NCBI RefSeq assembly: GCF_050003625.1
Contig: NC_134397.1
Coordinates: 278,746,070-278,810,069, forward strand
DNA length: 64,000 bases
Source of the DNA: Haematobia irritans
Taxonomy: Eukaryota; Arthropoda; Insecta; Diptera; Muscidae
Reading direction: 5' to 3'
Made by a program: the position numbers and the translations under genes. Numbering within the stretch: position 1 is the first letter of the stretch; each line of letters opens with the position of its first letter. Below the pieces are notes generated by a model, which was not told the DNA's origin, ran no database searches, and was given only the letters and a program-made list of their open reading frames with translations. Below, one piece after another: positions 1-11,055 of this stretch.

Positions 1-147
1 TATAGAGTTCAATTTGCATCTAATGTGAAATTAAGATCTTTTTTTTGCACATATAAATAAATACGATACTTTATATCGATCCACTTACGGTACCCCCACA
101 ATAGAACTACAAATTAGTGGTATTAAAATGAGATTTAGTTATATTAC

Positions 148-212
148 CCGGAGTCGGAGTCGAGCTGATGAAAAATGCTGGAGTCGGAGTCGAGCAAAAT
201 TGGCTCGACTCC
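148..212. repeat. short GGAGTCGGAGTCGAGC direct/inverted repeat
   Basis: The 16-mer GGAGTCGGAGTCGAGC occurs twice about 35 bp apart, followed by an inverted GGCTCGACTCC. It looks like the edge of a small dispersed repeat. Family not recognised. Confidence 0.4.
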
Positions 213-228
213 ACAGCCCTGCTCTAAA

Positions 229-416
229 CCATTGTGATACCACAGTGCTGCACTTCTCTCCTATCATTGAGTGTTTTCTGGTTCAATGACAAGGGACCTC
301 ATTTTTATAGACGAACGGCGTTTCACATTGCGGTTATTAACCTCTTAGAGAAATGTCACCAGCATTGCTGAGAGGGTAAAACGTTGTAGTGTTTGGCCGA
401 AACTGGGATTGAACCC
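229..416 (-). mobile_element. tRNA-headed SINE, partial copy
   Basis: This reads as the reverse complement of the SINE seen complete at 41478-41800. It holds the block CCATTGTGATACCACA, the stretch that in other copies reads CACTCAGTGATAAGAGAGAA, and the box-B side GGGTTCAATCCCAGTTTCGG. The tRNA head is lost because a separate MITE end (CACACGCAGAGAAGG) begins at about 415. The copy is strongly diverged. Confidence 0.75.
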
Positions 417-545
417 ACACGCAGAGAAGGAATATGGTCACCCAAAAACATGCTTGAAGAGCACCATTTAATATTTTCACGGGGAACATGTAACACGAAG
501 TTAAGAAAATCGTTATTTTCGCAATAAATTGGAATTTCCTGTACT
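415..545. mobile_element. MITE family D, end fragment
   Basis: It starts CACGCAGAGAAGGAATATGG, the terminus of the complete MITE D at 21707-21955, then continues with the GGGGAACATGTAAC block of that family. It is inserted in, or has replaced, the head of the neighbouring SINE. Confidence 0.6.
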
Positions 546-589
546 CTTCTGGATATAAAATAATGTACCATCAATTAAATAATGTAAAT

Positions 590-1677
590 TAAAAAAAATG
601 TTAAAATTTATTTCCACTAGAATAAAGAAATTCACTTTGCCAGCCTCCTTTGACGTAGCAGCTAACCACACAAATTGAGTTGTACGACTATTTTCACCGT
701 ATACATATTCACCTTATTTTTCATATGTAAAGCAAGTAAAATTTTCAATGTTGATAGGTTTTGCAAATGAGGGGAGGGTATTCGATATATTTTCCTAGGT
801 ACGAGATTGAATAAATGTAATCTTTGTGAATTAAGGTCTTATCTAAAGTCATTTTGGGGGAAGGTGGTTGTTGTTGTCGACGACGCTGCCATAGATAGGT
901 GATATCGGCCGAGGTGATGTTGTGAGGCAACATCATCCACATCAGATAATCACATTTAAAAGCCCTTTTTTCTCCTCCCTACACATAGGAAGCGGAAACA
1001 GACTTAAAGCATTCAACGATGACAATGGAAAAAAAGGACCAAAACCCCCAAAAGCAAAGAAAACGATTTCAAGCGAAAAAAAATTGAACATCAACAACCC
1101 CTCGAGTAATCTGAATGTATGATGGTGGGTCCCAAAGAAGATCTTTTGAAATTATTTTACCTTCAAAAGAACGTTGTTGTTTTTGTCATCATTGCAGCCC
1201 AACACCACCCAACCATCCTAAAATTCGATGGATGACAAAATGCTGAAATGAGCAAACCCCAACGTTTTTCCATAACCATATTCCCATATACACATACAAC
1301 GAACCATATAGAAACAATTGGAACGACACTTCAGCAGTAAAGCCCACAGCCTATGAGTGAAACCATCAAAAACCCGCCAAGCATTAAGGGCGCGTTTTAC
1401 TTTGGGAAAAAAGGAAAAACTTGCACATAAATACCAAGCAAAAGAGCCAACATTCAATCATCTACACTCGGTACGCTCGCCTCAAAAAGCCACAAAACAA
1501 ATCACTACCCCTGCCACAAACCAAAGCCTTTAAATGAGAAGATAACAATTTTAGTTTGTAATGGCAGACTTCAGTGCGGCACTACAGAATTTTGAGCCGC
1601 AGCAAATTTGATATAATTGGGAGTTGTAATGAGTTTTTTTATTATTAATATTATTTATTATTCTATTAAGAACTTTA
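590..1677. other. single-copy-looking intergenic island
   Basis: No repeat family, tRNA or convincing coding frame was recognised. Open frames here are under 80 codons and match nothing I know. Base composition is less AT-extreme from about 830 to 1560. It may be regulatory or simply unique intergenic DNA. Confidence 0.4.
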
Positions 1678-1713
1678 CAATAATGTTAAGGCCTCAGCGC
1701 CTTAACATTATTG
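1678..1713. repeat. perfect 15-bp stem, 6-nt loop hairpin
   Basis: CAATAATGTTAAGGC is followed by the loop CTCAGC and then the exact complement GCCTTAACATTATTG. No surrounding gene explains it. Confidence 0.8.
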
Positions 1714-1859
1714 TTGGCAAAAGTGTGATACAGATAAATGTTTTTAATATATTATAATTTTAAAAATATTAGTACAAAATTAAAAAAATCAAAAAGAAAA
1801 ATACAAAGAGTATTACAAAAATTATTCCATAAATCTCGAATGTAATTTTATTAAATCTA

Positions 1860-2376
1860 CACTCAAAAAAAAGTGAACTCTCTATTTCACTAAAGCCATA
1901 TTAACTTTATATTAGTTCATAGAATCATTATGTTTGGAAAAAGTTTATTTTAGTCAAATAATTTTTTGCGTATGTTAGTTAAATGAACTAAAAAACGGGA
2001 AAAAGTTATACACAAATAATGCATAAAGATTTCCTAATTTCGTATTTCTTACAAAATAGTTCATTATTTCTTTAAATTTGTAAATTTTACCAAAAATGTG
2101 TCCATCGTGAACTTCGTATGTCACTAAAGACATTCTTGCAATTTTGAACTCCAAGTTTTTTCTTCAAACTACAAAATTTTCTTTAACTACTGAAAAAATT
2201 TAGTTATGTCTAATAAATTTTCTTGAATTTGTCGAAAAATATTTACTTATTTTTGCCATATCGGAGTGATGCCAGCGCTTGTAATACCGTTTAGTTAAAA
2301 TTTTCTAAAAAAGTTCAAAATTTTCTAAAATTAATCGAAAGTTATCTTTCCTGGTGGGTTCACTGTTTTTTCAGTG
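1860..2376 (+). mobile_element. MITE family A, complete copy
   Basis: The element begins CACTCAAAAAAAAGTGAAC and ends GTTCACTGTTTTTTCAGTG. It is flanked by TA on both sides (1858-1859 and 2377-2378). A near-identical complete copy lies inverted at 54940-55457. No coding capacity. Confidence 0.85.
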
Positions 2377-2387
2377 TAGAATGTAAT

Positions 2388-3128
2388 TTAAGCTAGAAGT
2401 ATCTCAACATTTTCAAGCAAATATTTCTTAAGTTTGGACTTAAACAGCGATATATTAGATGCACTCTTCACATCATGGGATAAGGCATTAAATAGGGAAG
2501 TACCAATGAACTCAATTCTCTGTTTGGTAATTTTCAATCTACACCTCACTACCCTTAAAGATGTTCTGTTTCTAGTGTTAAAAGCAGATTGATTCCTGGA
2601 AAACTTTAACGTAGAATAGCCGATATTTTTCTCAGTTTTATAAATATATAGCAACAACTGATATCTATACAAACCATGTACAGGCAAAATATTAGAAATT
2701 TCCGCGTATAGTGGTATTGTCGAAAACCTCATGGGCAACTTAAGGACGGCCTTGATGGCTTTATTCTAAATGCGTTGTAAAGAACGTAGAGCCGAGGTAT
2801 TCTTCAATCCAAAAATGTCTGCCAAATAACCAAGATGACTCTGCACCAATGACTGATATAGCATCATCTTAGTTCTGGAGTCCAAAAGGTACCTCATCTT
2901 AAAAAGAATCCCTAACGCTGGAGCTTTTTTGTTCTTCAGAGTAGATATATGAGCATCCCAAGACAAATTATGCTGAAGTAATATACCTAAATATTTCACT
3001 TCCTTGACTTTGTTAACTGCAAAACCATTGATGGATATTGAAAACTCACTAACAGCTTGGTTCGAAGTAGGTCTAAAACGCACCAATTTCGTCTTCGACG
3101 AACTTAGTATTAACTTATTTAACCTCAT
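2388..3128 (-). pseudogene. non-LTR retrotransposon reverse transcriptase, C-terminal fragment
   Basis: Minus-strand translation gives the region after the RT catalytic core of jockey/CR1-type LINEs: the VKYLGI-LSWDAHI block, then the LQRI-NKAIKAVLKLP motif and a C-terminal helical tail ending SLFKSKLKKYLL. One in-frame TAG stop at about 2766-2768 splits an otherwise continuous frame of about 247 codons. It stands where a Gln codon is expected, as a CAG to TAG change would give. The RT palm with YADD and everything 5' is absent. This is a 5'-truncated dead copy; the exact clade cannot be assigned by eye. Confidence 0.8.
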
Positions 3129-3304
3129 ATATTTTGGTCAGATTAAAAAAATCAATTAGCGGATTTGGACCAAAGTCAATGAACTATCATTCGATCTAAT
3201 TGGATTCAAAATCGAATTATCATTGGGAAACCAGAAAATGCATGCAAATGCTTCTGTTTTAGGCCACGGACATCCCAACATCCCCCGATATCGTCACATA
3301 AAGC

Positions 3305-3400
3305 ACACACGCAGAGAAGGAATTTGATCATCTCAAACTTGTTTCAAGAGCAAAATGTTGTTTTTGATTGGGAAACATGGTACATATTTGTTGCAAAAAA
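3305..3400. mobile_element. MITE family D, left end
   Basis: ACACGCAGAGAAGGAATTTG opens a copy of the family D terminus, followed by a degenerate GATCA/CTTGTTTCAAGAGCAAAATG block. A matching inverted end (TTCTTCTCTGCGTGTAC) sits at about 6477-6493, so the DNA between may be one MITE D expanded by nested insertions. Confidence 0.6.
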
Positions 3401-4344
3401 GTTTGCTGAGATAGAACGCATTGTTAATTTTTTTTTTAAATATTTTTTTCGTATTTTTCCACTGTCCAATGAAATTTTCCATATCCCTCTCAATGTCTCA
3501 AACATTTTATGAACTAAACTTAGGTTTACAGTTCAATAACAGATAAGTACAATGTCAACTAAAGCAGGCGAAATTTTTCGTACGATTCCCAAAAATAGTA
3601 ACAATGACTGTATGCTTTGAGACGATGTAATTTCGTGAATTGTAAAAATTGTACCGGACCATTACTTTTACCTTGTATACTGTTTTTTTGTGAATTAAAT
3701 GCACAAATCTGAAAAAATATATAATATGCAAAATGGTAAAAAAGAATATATGCATACCACTTAAAAAAATTATGTGTTTTTTTTTTAATTGTGGTTGTAT
3801 CTTAAAAAATACACTCACAGAAAAACCATGTTTGGACATGGTTGCCGCATCCATTTAATGCTTATCTAGAGCATGTAATTGCCTCGAAACCATGTATTTT
3901 GTCTTTGTAAAAGTAGTTTTCGAGCGGAGAAAAATGTATGGTGGCAATACGCATTTGAATGGTTCTCAAATACCGCAAACATGTTCTATCATTTAAATGA
4001 TAGAATTTGCGACAATTAAATGGTCGGGAAAATCATGTACCTGACCATTAAATTTTTTTACTGTTTTACAGGGAAACAAGTACTTTTATTGGTTAAGTAT
4101 AGACATGTCTAGAACCATTACATGGCCATTTACACCATTTACATTTTTTTTGTGACCGTTTAATTGTTTAACTTTTTTGCAGCGAAAAGAATTTTATAAA
4201 AACATTGAGCAGGTACACACGATTTTCATTTTGCGCGTCAGTCGTGTGTTGATTGTTTTTTTGGAATGGACGGAGAATACGGATTTACTGTTTTGTGTTA
4301 ATTTATTTATTCAGAAGTGGCAAGTGGTTTTATGTGAAGACAAA
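3401..4344. other. AT-rich, repeat-derived stretch
   Basis: No gene seen. It contains several short inverted motifs (CCATGTTTGG...CATGG, and AAATGGTC/GACCATT near 4018-4052) typical of decayed MITEs. A related motif set reappears at 6130-6360, on the other side of element X. Confidence 0.4.
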
Positions 4345-4570
4345 CAAGTATGTACGGCCGTAAGTTCGGCCAGGCCGAAGCTTATGTACCCTCCACCATG
4401 GATTGCGTAGAAACTTCTTCTAAACACTGCCATCCACAATCGAATTACTTAAGTTGCGGTAACGCTTGTCGATGGCAAGGTATCTTAAAACCTCCTAACA
4501 CCGTCTTCTAAATTGTATATAAGTCCATACGTGGTTATATTAAATCAAAAAAGATCGATAAAATACGTAT

Positions 4571-4870
4571 ATAATTCAGTTTGACAAAATTTTCTATAGA
4601 CATAAAATTTTGACAAAATTTTCTATAGAAACAAAATTTTAACAAAATTTTCTATAGAAATAAAATTTTCACAAAATTTTCTATAGAAAGAAAATTTTGA
4701 CAACATTTTCTATAGAAAGAAAATTTTGACAAAATTTTCTATAGAAATAAAATTTTGACAAGATTTTCTATAGAAATAAATTTTTAACAAAAATAAAATT
4801 TTGACAATATTTTCTATAGAAGTAAAATTTGGAAAAAAAAATCTATAGAAATAAAATTTGGAAAAAATTT
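4571..4870. repeat. 29-bp AT-rich minisatellite inside element X
   Basis: About ten diverged copies of a unit reading roughly GACAAAATTTTCTATAGAAA plus TAAAATTTT. The same unit forms a larger array at 61233-61905. Confidence 0.85.
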
Positions 4871-4879
4871 CTATATACA

Positions 4880-5680
4880 TATATATAATTATGGACCGAT
4901 ATGGACCAATTCTTGCATGGTTGTTGGATACCATATACTAACACCACGTACCAAATTACAACCGGCTCGGATGAATTTTGCTCCTCTAAGAGGCTCCGGA
5001 GGTCAAATCTGGGGATCGGCTTATATGGGGGCTATATATAATTATGGATCGATATGAACCAATTTTGGCATGGTTGTTAGAGACAATATACTAACACCAC
5101 GTACCAAATTTCAACCGGATCGGATGAATTTTGCTCCTCTAAGAGGCTCCGGAGGTCAAATCTGGGGATCGGTTTATATGGGGGCTATATGTAATTATGG
5201 GCCGATGTGGACCAATTTTTGCATGGTCATTAGAGGACATATACCAACACCATGTACCAATTTTCAGCCGGATCGGATAAAATTTGCTTCTCTTAGAGGC
5301 TCCGCAAGCCAAATCGGGGGATCGGTTTATATGGGGGCTATATATAATTATGGGGCGATGTGGACCAATTTCTGCATGGTTGTTAGAGACCATATACTAA
5401 CACCACGTACCAAATTTCAGCCGGATCGGATGAAATTTGCTTCTCTTAGAGCAATCGCAAGCCAAATTTGGGGGTCCGTTTATATGGGGGCTATACGTAA
5501 AAGTGGACCGATATGGACCAATTTTTGCATGGTTGTTAGAGACCATATACTAACACCATGTACCAAATTTCAGCCGGATCGGATGAATTTTGCTTCTCTT
5601 AGAGCAATCGCAAGCCAAATTTGGGGGTCCGTTTATATGGGGGCTATACGTAAAAGTGGACCGATATGGCCCATTTGCAA
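4880..5680. repeat. 153-bp tandem array inside element X
   Basis: Five units plus a partial one. Each carries GGGGGCTATA, GACCGATATGGACCAATTTT, GCATGGTTGTTAGAGAC and CCGGATCGGATGAA. Spacing measured between the last two ACGTAAAAGTGG blocks is 153 bp. Because 153 is a multiple of three, frames stay open through it, which is not evidence of coding. Confidence 0.85.
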
Positions 5681-5870
5681 TACTTGTTTCGTTCGGTAGT
5701 TAGCGTGATTTCAACAGACGGACGGACGGACGGACATGCTCAGATCGACTCAGAATTTCACCACGACCCAGAATATATATACTTTATGGGGTCTTAGAGC
5801 AATATTTCGATGTGTTACAAACGGAATGACAAAGTTAATATACCCCCATCCTATGGTGGAGGGTATAAAA

Positions 5871-6929
5871 AGGAAAGTGTAATTGAAAAAATGTACCTGT
5901 TTTTTCCTGCATTTTGCTATATGGTATCATTTATTTTTATTTGCAGTCACATGATGTCTGCGTTTGTACATTAGATGGGTACTATTTAAATATGGAATAA
6001 TTACTTATTATTGAAATTGAAATAAAATAGTGTATAAAAATATATTATGTTTATAAATACAAATAAACAATGAATTAGTTTATAAATAAATAAAAACAAA
6101 TAAATAAAATTAATTTTGTGTTTTCTTTTCTCAAGTGGCGTTCTTTTTTCGACGATGAAAAAAGTTTTTTCATAAAGATCAAAACATTTTAGGTTGTGAC
6201 CATGTTCTTTTAACTAGAAGAAAAACATTTGGAATGAATACCATAACATTTTAAATCGTGACCATTGTCTTTTCATCTAAACAAAATTCTTTTTATCAAT
6301 ATAATAATATTTTAGATGAGGACAATTATATTGGCTCAGTGAACCATGTTCACAAAGTTTTTTCATAAAGATCAAAATATTTTAGGTTGTTCCAAGATGG
6401 TTGCAGGTGAAAATTCCCGCAAAAATAGCTCCTATCATATTATTTTGCTCTTCAAATATGATTGTGACAATCACGTTTCTTCTCTGCGTGTACAGTGCGC
6501 ACCAACATTACTTTGATTTCTGGTAAATATTATTTAACTTCCAATTTGTAGTTTTTTGAATTTTTGGTCAAAATTTGATTTTTAATTTTGACTGCAGATT
6601 ACTCAAAAGTACAACAAAAACATATTTTTAAAAATAGCGCTATGATGCATTAAATACAACAAACTTAATTTCGTAGAATTCTGTCAATATTTCAATACGT
6701 ACGATTTGTTTTTCTGGTTGTATCTTAAAAGAAACAATGTGCATTTCAGGTTTAACTTAACAACACAGCATCGATAAATTTTTGGCGATGACGATCCATC
6801 AAGGACTAGTGTTTATCGATGATACGGTGAATTCAACCGTGACCTATCGTGAGATTGAGAGAACCTCCCCAGTAAAAAATATCCTGCCAAAGAATTTCTT
6901 TATTTTAACTACATAAGAAGTTATTTTAA
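5871..6929. other. AT-rich repeat-derived region
   Basis: It holds decayed MITE sequence (repeated CATTTTAGGTTGTGACCATG near 6187-6206 and similar near 6247) and the MITE D right end near 6477-6493. No coding frame supported. Confidence 0.4.
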
Positions 6930-7060
6930 TTAATTTTTTTTAACTCTAATATGAAAAAAAATATTTTTTAATGAATAATTGTAACTTTTCTTTTCAAATA
7001 GGGTACAAAACAGAGTAGGAATTAATAAAAATGGTACAAAATATCGAAGAACATTAGCAC

Positions 7061-7367
7061 GGGGGCCACGGGAGTCGTGGGTTCGATTCCTGCTTCGACC
7101 GAACACCAAAAAGTTTTTCAGCGGTGGATTATCCCACCTCAGTAATGGTGGTGACATTCCTGAGGGTTTCAAAGCTTCTCTAAGTGGTTTCACTGCAATG
7201 TGGAACGCCGTTCGGACTCGGCTATAAAAAGGAGGCCCCTTGTCATTGAGCTTAACATGGAATCGGGCAGCACTCAGTGATAAGAGAGAAGTCCACCAAT
7301 GTGGTATCACAATGGACTGAATAGTCTAAGTGAGCCTGATACATCGGGCTGCCACCTAACCTAACCT
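7061..7367 (+). mobile_element. tRNA-headed SINE, head-truncated copy
   Basis: It starts within the box-B region (GTGGGTTCGATTCC) and then carries the family body: CACCAAAAAGTTTTTCAGCG, GTGGTTTCACTGCAATGTGG, GGCTATAAAAAGGAGG and GGTATCACAATGGACTGAAT. It ends in a CCTAACCTAACCT tail. Box A is missing. It is one of at least seven copies or fragments in the window. Confidence 0.85.
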
Positions 7368-7379
7368 AGCACGCGTTTC

Positions 7380-8328
7380 AATTTTATCTTTTATGCCACA
7401 TGTAGGGTATCACGCAAAAAGCATTCATCCATTAATTTATCCCCCAGATTGTATCCGAACCCATATCGAAAGAAATACATTCAACAATAAATGCCTGGCT
7501 TTTGTGGTGTGTAAGAGCGTTTGTGCGAATTGATAGGCCTCCGTTCCTGCCTACTCGAAACAACTTTTTTCTATTTTTCATTTTTTCTCCTGCCAGTTGC
7601 TTCGGTATTGCGATGGGTAATCGGGGTGTTGGGAAAAATGCTTTTAACCATTTTTGGGGGTTTGTTGGTAGGTAAGCGTAAAATTCAAAATTACGATGGG
7701 AATACAAGGCTACAACCACATACACACACATATATACAAAGATGCATACATAAACTTCCATTTGCAAATGTATGTATTCAGTGAGTGAGTGACTGTATCC
7801 GTAGCCATGCTTACGCTTTATATCGGAGTCTGTTCCTTCGTCCGTCTGTATCTTACGTTTGGATGGATATTTTTATTTATAATCGAGTCACAGCCACAAA
7901 ATCAAAGCCCTAAAAATTGTTTTGAGGGCCATTCGCCGCCATAGCTTACTCTCTCCCTTTTGTTCTTAACTCCCATTACGGGCCAGAATAGAGGGGTGGT
8001 TCTTGCTTTTGCGGTTGGGTGCTTTTCATGTCCGACATCCCTTACACACACTCAAATACACAGTCATTTGCACACACATACAGACCTATCAACTAAGCAA
8101 CATTCAAACAATTTAATGGGACTACACCACACAAATGCCATGAAAAGGCTAATATCGGTTTTGTCCTCCTCATCACCCATCAGAGGAAGGGGAAACAATG
8201 AACGGGGGCTTTGGGAAAAGTTAATGTTTTTAAGAGGAGATGCTGTCTGCCGATACGTATTCACAAACCTTTTGCACATACTTACAAACATACTTCAATA
8301 TAGACGTAGATACACATACATACGCATA
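7380..8328. other. single-copy-looking intergenic island
   Basis: Less AT-rich than the repeats around it, with CA-rich patches (7722-7740, 8046-8080) and no recognised repeat family. Frames of 87-124 codons run through it on both strands but resemble no known protein and lack start context. Possible regulatory DNA 5' of the 15.7-kb transcription factor. Confidence 0.4.
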
Positions 8329-8521
8329 CACTAAGAAAATTTTTAACATCAAGATTATACAATTAAATCAAAATTTTCTTTAAAATAAAGAAAAATGTTG
8401 GTAATCTTTGATTAATTTTTTTTTTTGTTAATTTAAGTCACTTGTCATTGAAATTTGCGTCCCTCCGTTAAAATCGCAAGCCTTTCAAGTAAGACAAAAT
8501 TTCCTTAAGGTGAAGAAGAAT

Positions 8522-10774
8522 TCGTTTTGTTTGTTATTGTTGGCTTCTCTTCAATCGTTATTGTTGTTTTTTTGTTTTTTGATCTCAGCTTAAAGCCATG
8601 CATTGACTAAACTACAATTGTAGCTTAACCAACAGAGGAAAAGTATGCTTGTCAAATTTATTTGGGCAAAGCCCTATAGACTGCAAGATGGTTGGATGTA
8701 CAGCTGTTTCGGAATTACCACATTCCTCATCAGCATCCTCTACTTGCAGCAAAACTATCAACCAATTATCAGAATAAATTCGGGCAATTCACTCAACCCA
8801 ACGTGAACTACACTTGAACCTCCCGAAAAAGGGTTTGATAGTCGGCTACTGCCTAAACAAATTTGCCAGCATATCTCTTTTCCTTTGCCAAACTCAAATC
8901 ATCGATTTGTATGTATTTGGCTGGGTTTGTTTTTGAGCGTGCTTCCTCTATCTTCATTCGTTTTGTTTGTTATTGTTGGCTTCTCTTCAATCGTTATTGT
9001 TGTTTTTTTGTTTTTTGATCTCAGCTTAAAGCCATGCATTGACTAAACTACAATTGTAGCTTAACCAACAGAGGAAAAGTATGCTTGTCAAATTTATTTG
9101 GGCAAAGCCCTATAGACTGCAAGATGGTTGGATGTACAGCTGTTTCGGAATTACCACATTCCTCATCAGCATCCTCTACTTGCAGCAAAACTATCAACCA
9201 ATTATCAGAATAAATTCGGGCAATTCACTCAACCCAACGTGAACTACACTTGAACCTCCCGAAAAAGGGTTTGATAGTCGGCTACTGCCTAAACAAATTT
9301 GCCAGCATATCTCTTTTCCTTTGCCAAACTCAAATCATCGATTTGTATGTATTTGGCTGGGTTTGTTTTTGAGCGTGCTTCCTCTATCTTCATTCGTTTT
9401 GTTTGTTATTGTTGGCTTCTCTTCAATCGTTATTGTTGTTTTTTTGTTTTTTGATCTCAGCTTAAAGCCATGCATTGACTAAACTACAATTGTAGCTTAA
9501 CCAACAGAGGAAAAGTATGCTTGTCAAATTTATTTGGGCAAAGCCCTATAGACTGCAAGATGGTTGGATGTACAGCTGTTTCGGAATTACCACATTCCTC
9601 ATCAGCTATCACCGACTATCAAACCCTTTTTCGGGAGGTTCAAGTGTAGTTCACGTTGGGTTGAGTGAATTGCCCGAATTTATTCTGATAATTGGTTGAT
9701 AGTTTTGCTGCAAGTAGAGGATGCTGATGAGGAATGTGGTAATTCCGAAACAGCTGTACATCCAACCATCTTGCAGTCTATAGGGCTTTGCCCAAATAAA
9801 TTTGACAAGCATACTTTTCCTCTGTTGGTTAAGCTACAATTGTAGTTTAGTCAATGCATGGCTTTAAGCTGAGATCAAAAAACAAAAAAACAACAATAAC
9901 GATTGAAGAGAAGCCAACAATAACAAACAAAACGAATGAAGATAGAGGAAGCACGCTCAAAAACAAACCCAGCCAAATACATACAAATCGATGATTTGAG
10001 TTTGGCAAAGGAAAAGAGATATGCTGGCAAATTTGTTTAGGCAGTAGCCGACTATCAAACCCTTTTTCGGGAGGTTCAAGTGTAGTTCACGTTGGGTTGA
10101 GTGAATTGCCCGAATTTATTCTGATAATTGGTTGATAGTTTTGCTGCAAGTAGAGGATGCTGATGAGGAATGTGGTAATTCCGAAACAGCTGTACATCCA
10201 ACCATCTTGCAGTCTATAGGGCTTTGCCCAAATAAATTTGACAAGCATACTTTTCCTCTGTTGGTTAAGCTACAATTGTAGTTTAGTCAATGCATGGCTT
10301 TAAGCTGAGATCAAAAAACAAAAAAACAACAATAACGATTGAAGAGAAGCCAACAATAACAAACAAAACGAATGAAGATAGAGGAAGCACGCTCAAAAAC
10401 AAACCCAGCCAAATACATACAAATCGATGATTTGAGTTTGGCAAAGGAAAAGAGATATGCTGGCAAATTTGTTTAGGCAGTAGCCGACTATCAAACCCTT
10501 TTTCGGGAGGTTCAAGTGTAGTTCACGTTGGGTTGAGTGAATTGCCCGAATTTATTCTGATAATTGGTTGATAGTTTTGCTGCAAGTAGAGGATGCTGAT
10601 GAGGAATGTGGTAATTCCGAAACAGCTGTACATCCAACCATCTTGCAGTCTATAGGGCTTTGCCCAAATAAATTTGACAAGCATACTTTTCCTCTGTTGG
10701 TTAAGCTACAATTGTAGTTTAGTCAATGCATGGCTTTAAGCTGAGATCAAAAAACAAAAAAACAACAATAACGA
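8522..10774. mobile_element. 2.25-kb palindromic (foldback-like) element of 436-bp units
   Basis: Left arm: two exact-looking 436-bp tandem units (8521-8956, 8957-9392) and a 214-bp third copy ending at 9606. The right arm, from 9613, has the same units in inverted order. The strands can pair as a stem of about 1.05 kb (8522-9606 with 9723-10774) around a loop of about 116 nt. Each unit contains the perfect palindrome CTACAATTGTAG. The element's ends are TCGTTTTG and AATAACGA. The 12-mer GTGAAGAAGAAT occurs at both flanks (8510-8521 and 10775-10786), consistent with a target duplication. I do not recognise any protein in the unit. Confidence 0.85.
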
Positions 10775-11055
10775 GTGAAGAAGAATATTTTAGATATTGA
10801 TATTTTGGATGAAAGTTAGAAAGTCTTCAAAAATAGGCTCATATTTAATTTGAGGATTTTGGACCTTTGATTTAAAGTTGCGTGTTTTTTTTTTAAATTA
10901 AGAAAACACTTTTTACTTTGACGTATCTATATAATATGAATTTTTAAACTGAAACGTACTCGTATGTGAAAATATTCGTTAGTGATAAACAAAAGGAGAA
11001 TGGAAATTCGATGAATATGAATAATTGTATTCTAATTTTAATGTTGTAGTGTCTA

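Larger units (their letters stand above)
4345..5870 (+). mobile_element. element X, long copy with internal tandem arrays
   Basis: The left end is CAAGTATGTACGGCCG followed by the near-palindrome TTCGGCCAGGCCGAA and then ACCCTCCACCATGG. The right end is ATGGTGGAGGGTATAAAA, so the tips are inverted with respect to each other. Inside are a 29-bp minisatellite (about 4571-4870) and a 153-bp array (about 4880-5680), then a tail with (GACG)n and GATCGACTCAG. A truncated opposite-strand copy lies at 30865-31470 and many fragments lie elsewhere. The subterminal hairpin and central arrays recall Helitron-derived DINE elements; the inverted tips instead suggest a TIR element. The superfamily is unresolved. 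Confidence 0.7.

Noticed and set aside
5070..5699. 209-codon open frame
   Set aside because: It runs through the 153-bp array of element X. The period is a multiple of three, so stop-free reading propagates automatically. The opposite strand is also open for 84 codons.
7960..8334. 124-codon frame with His/Thr-rich segment
   Set aside because: Driven by CA-rich low-complexity DNA; the opposite strand is open too.
9517..9699. 60-codon frame across the palindrome centre
   Set aside because: It crosses the inversion junction and matches no known protein. The structural repeat is the better explanation.
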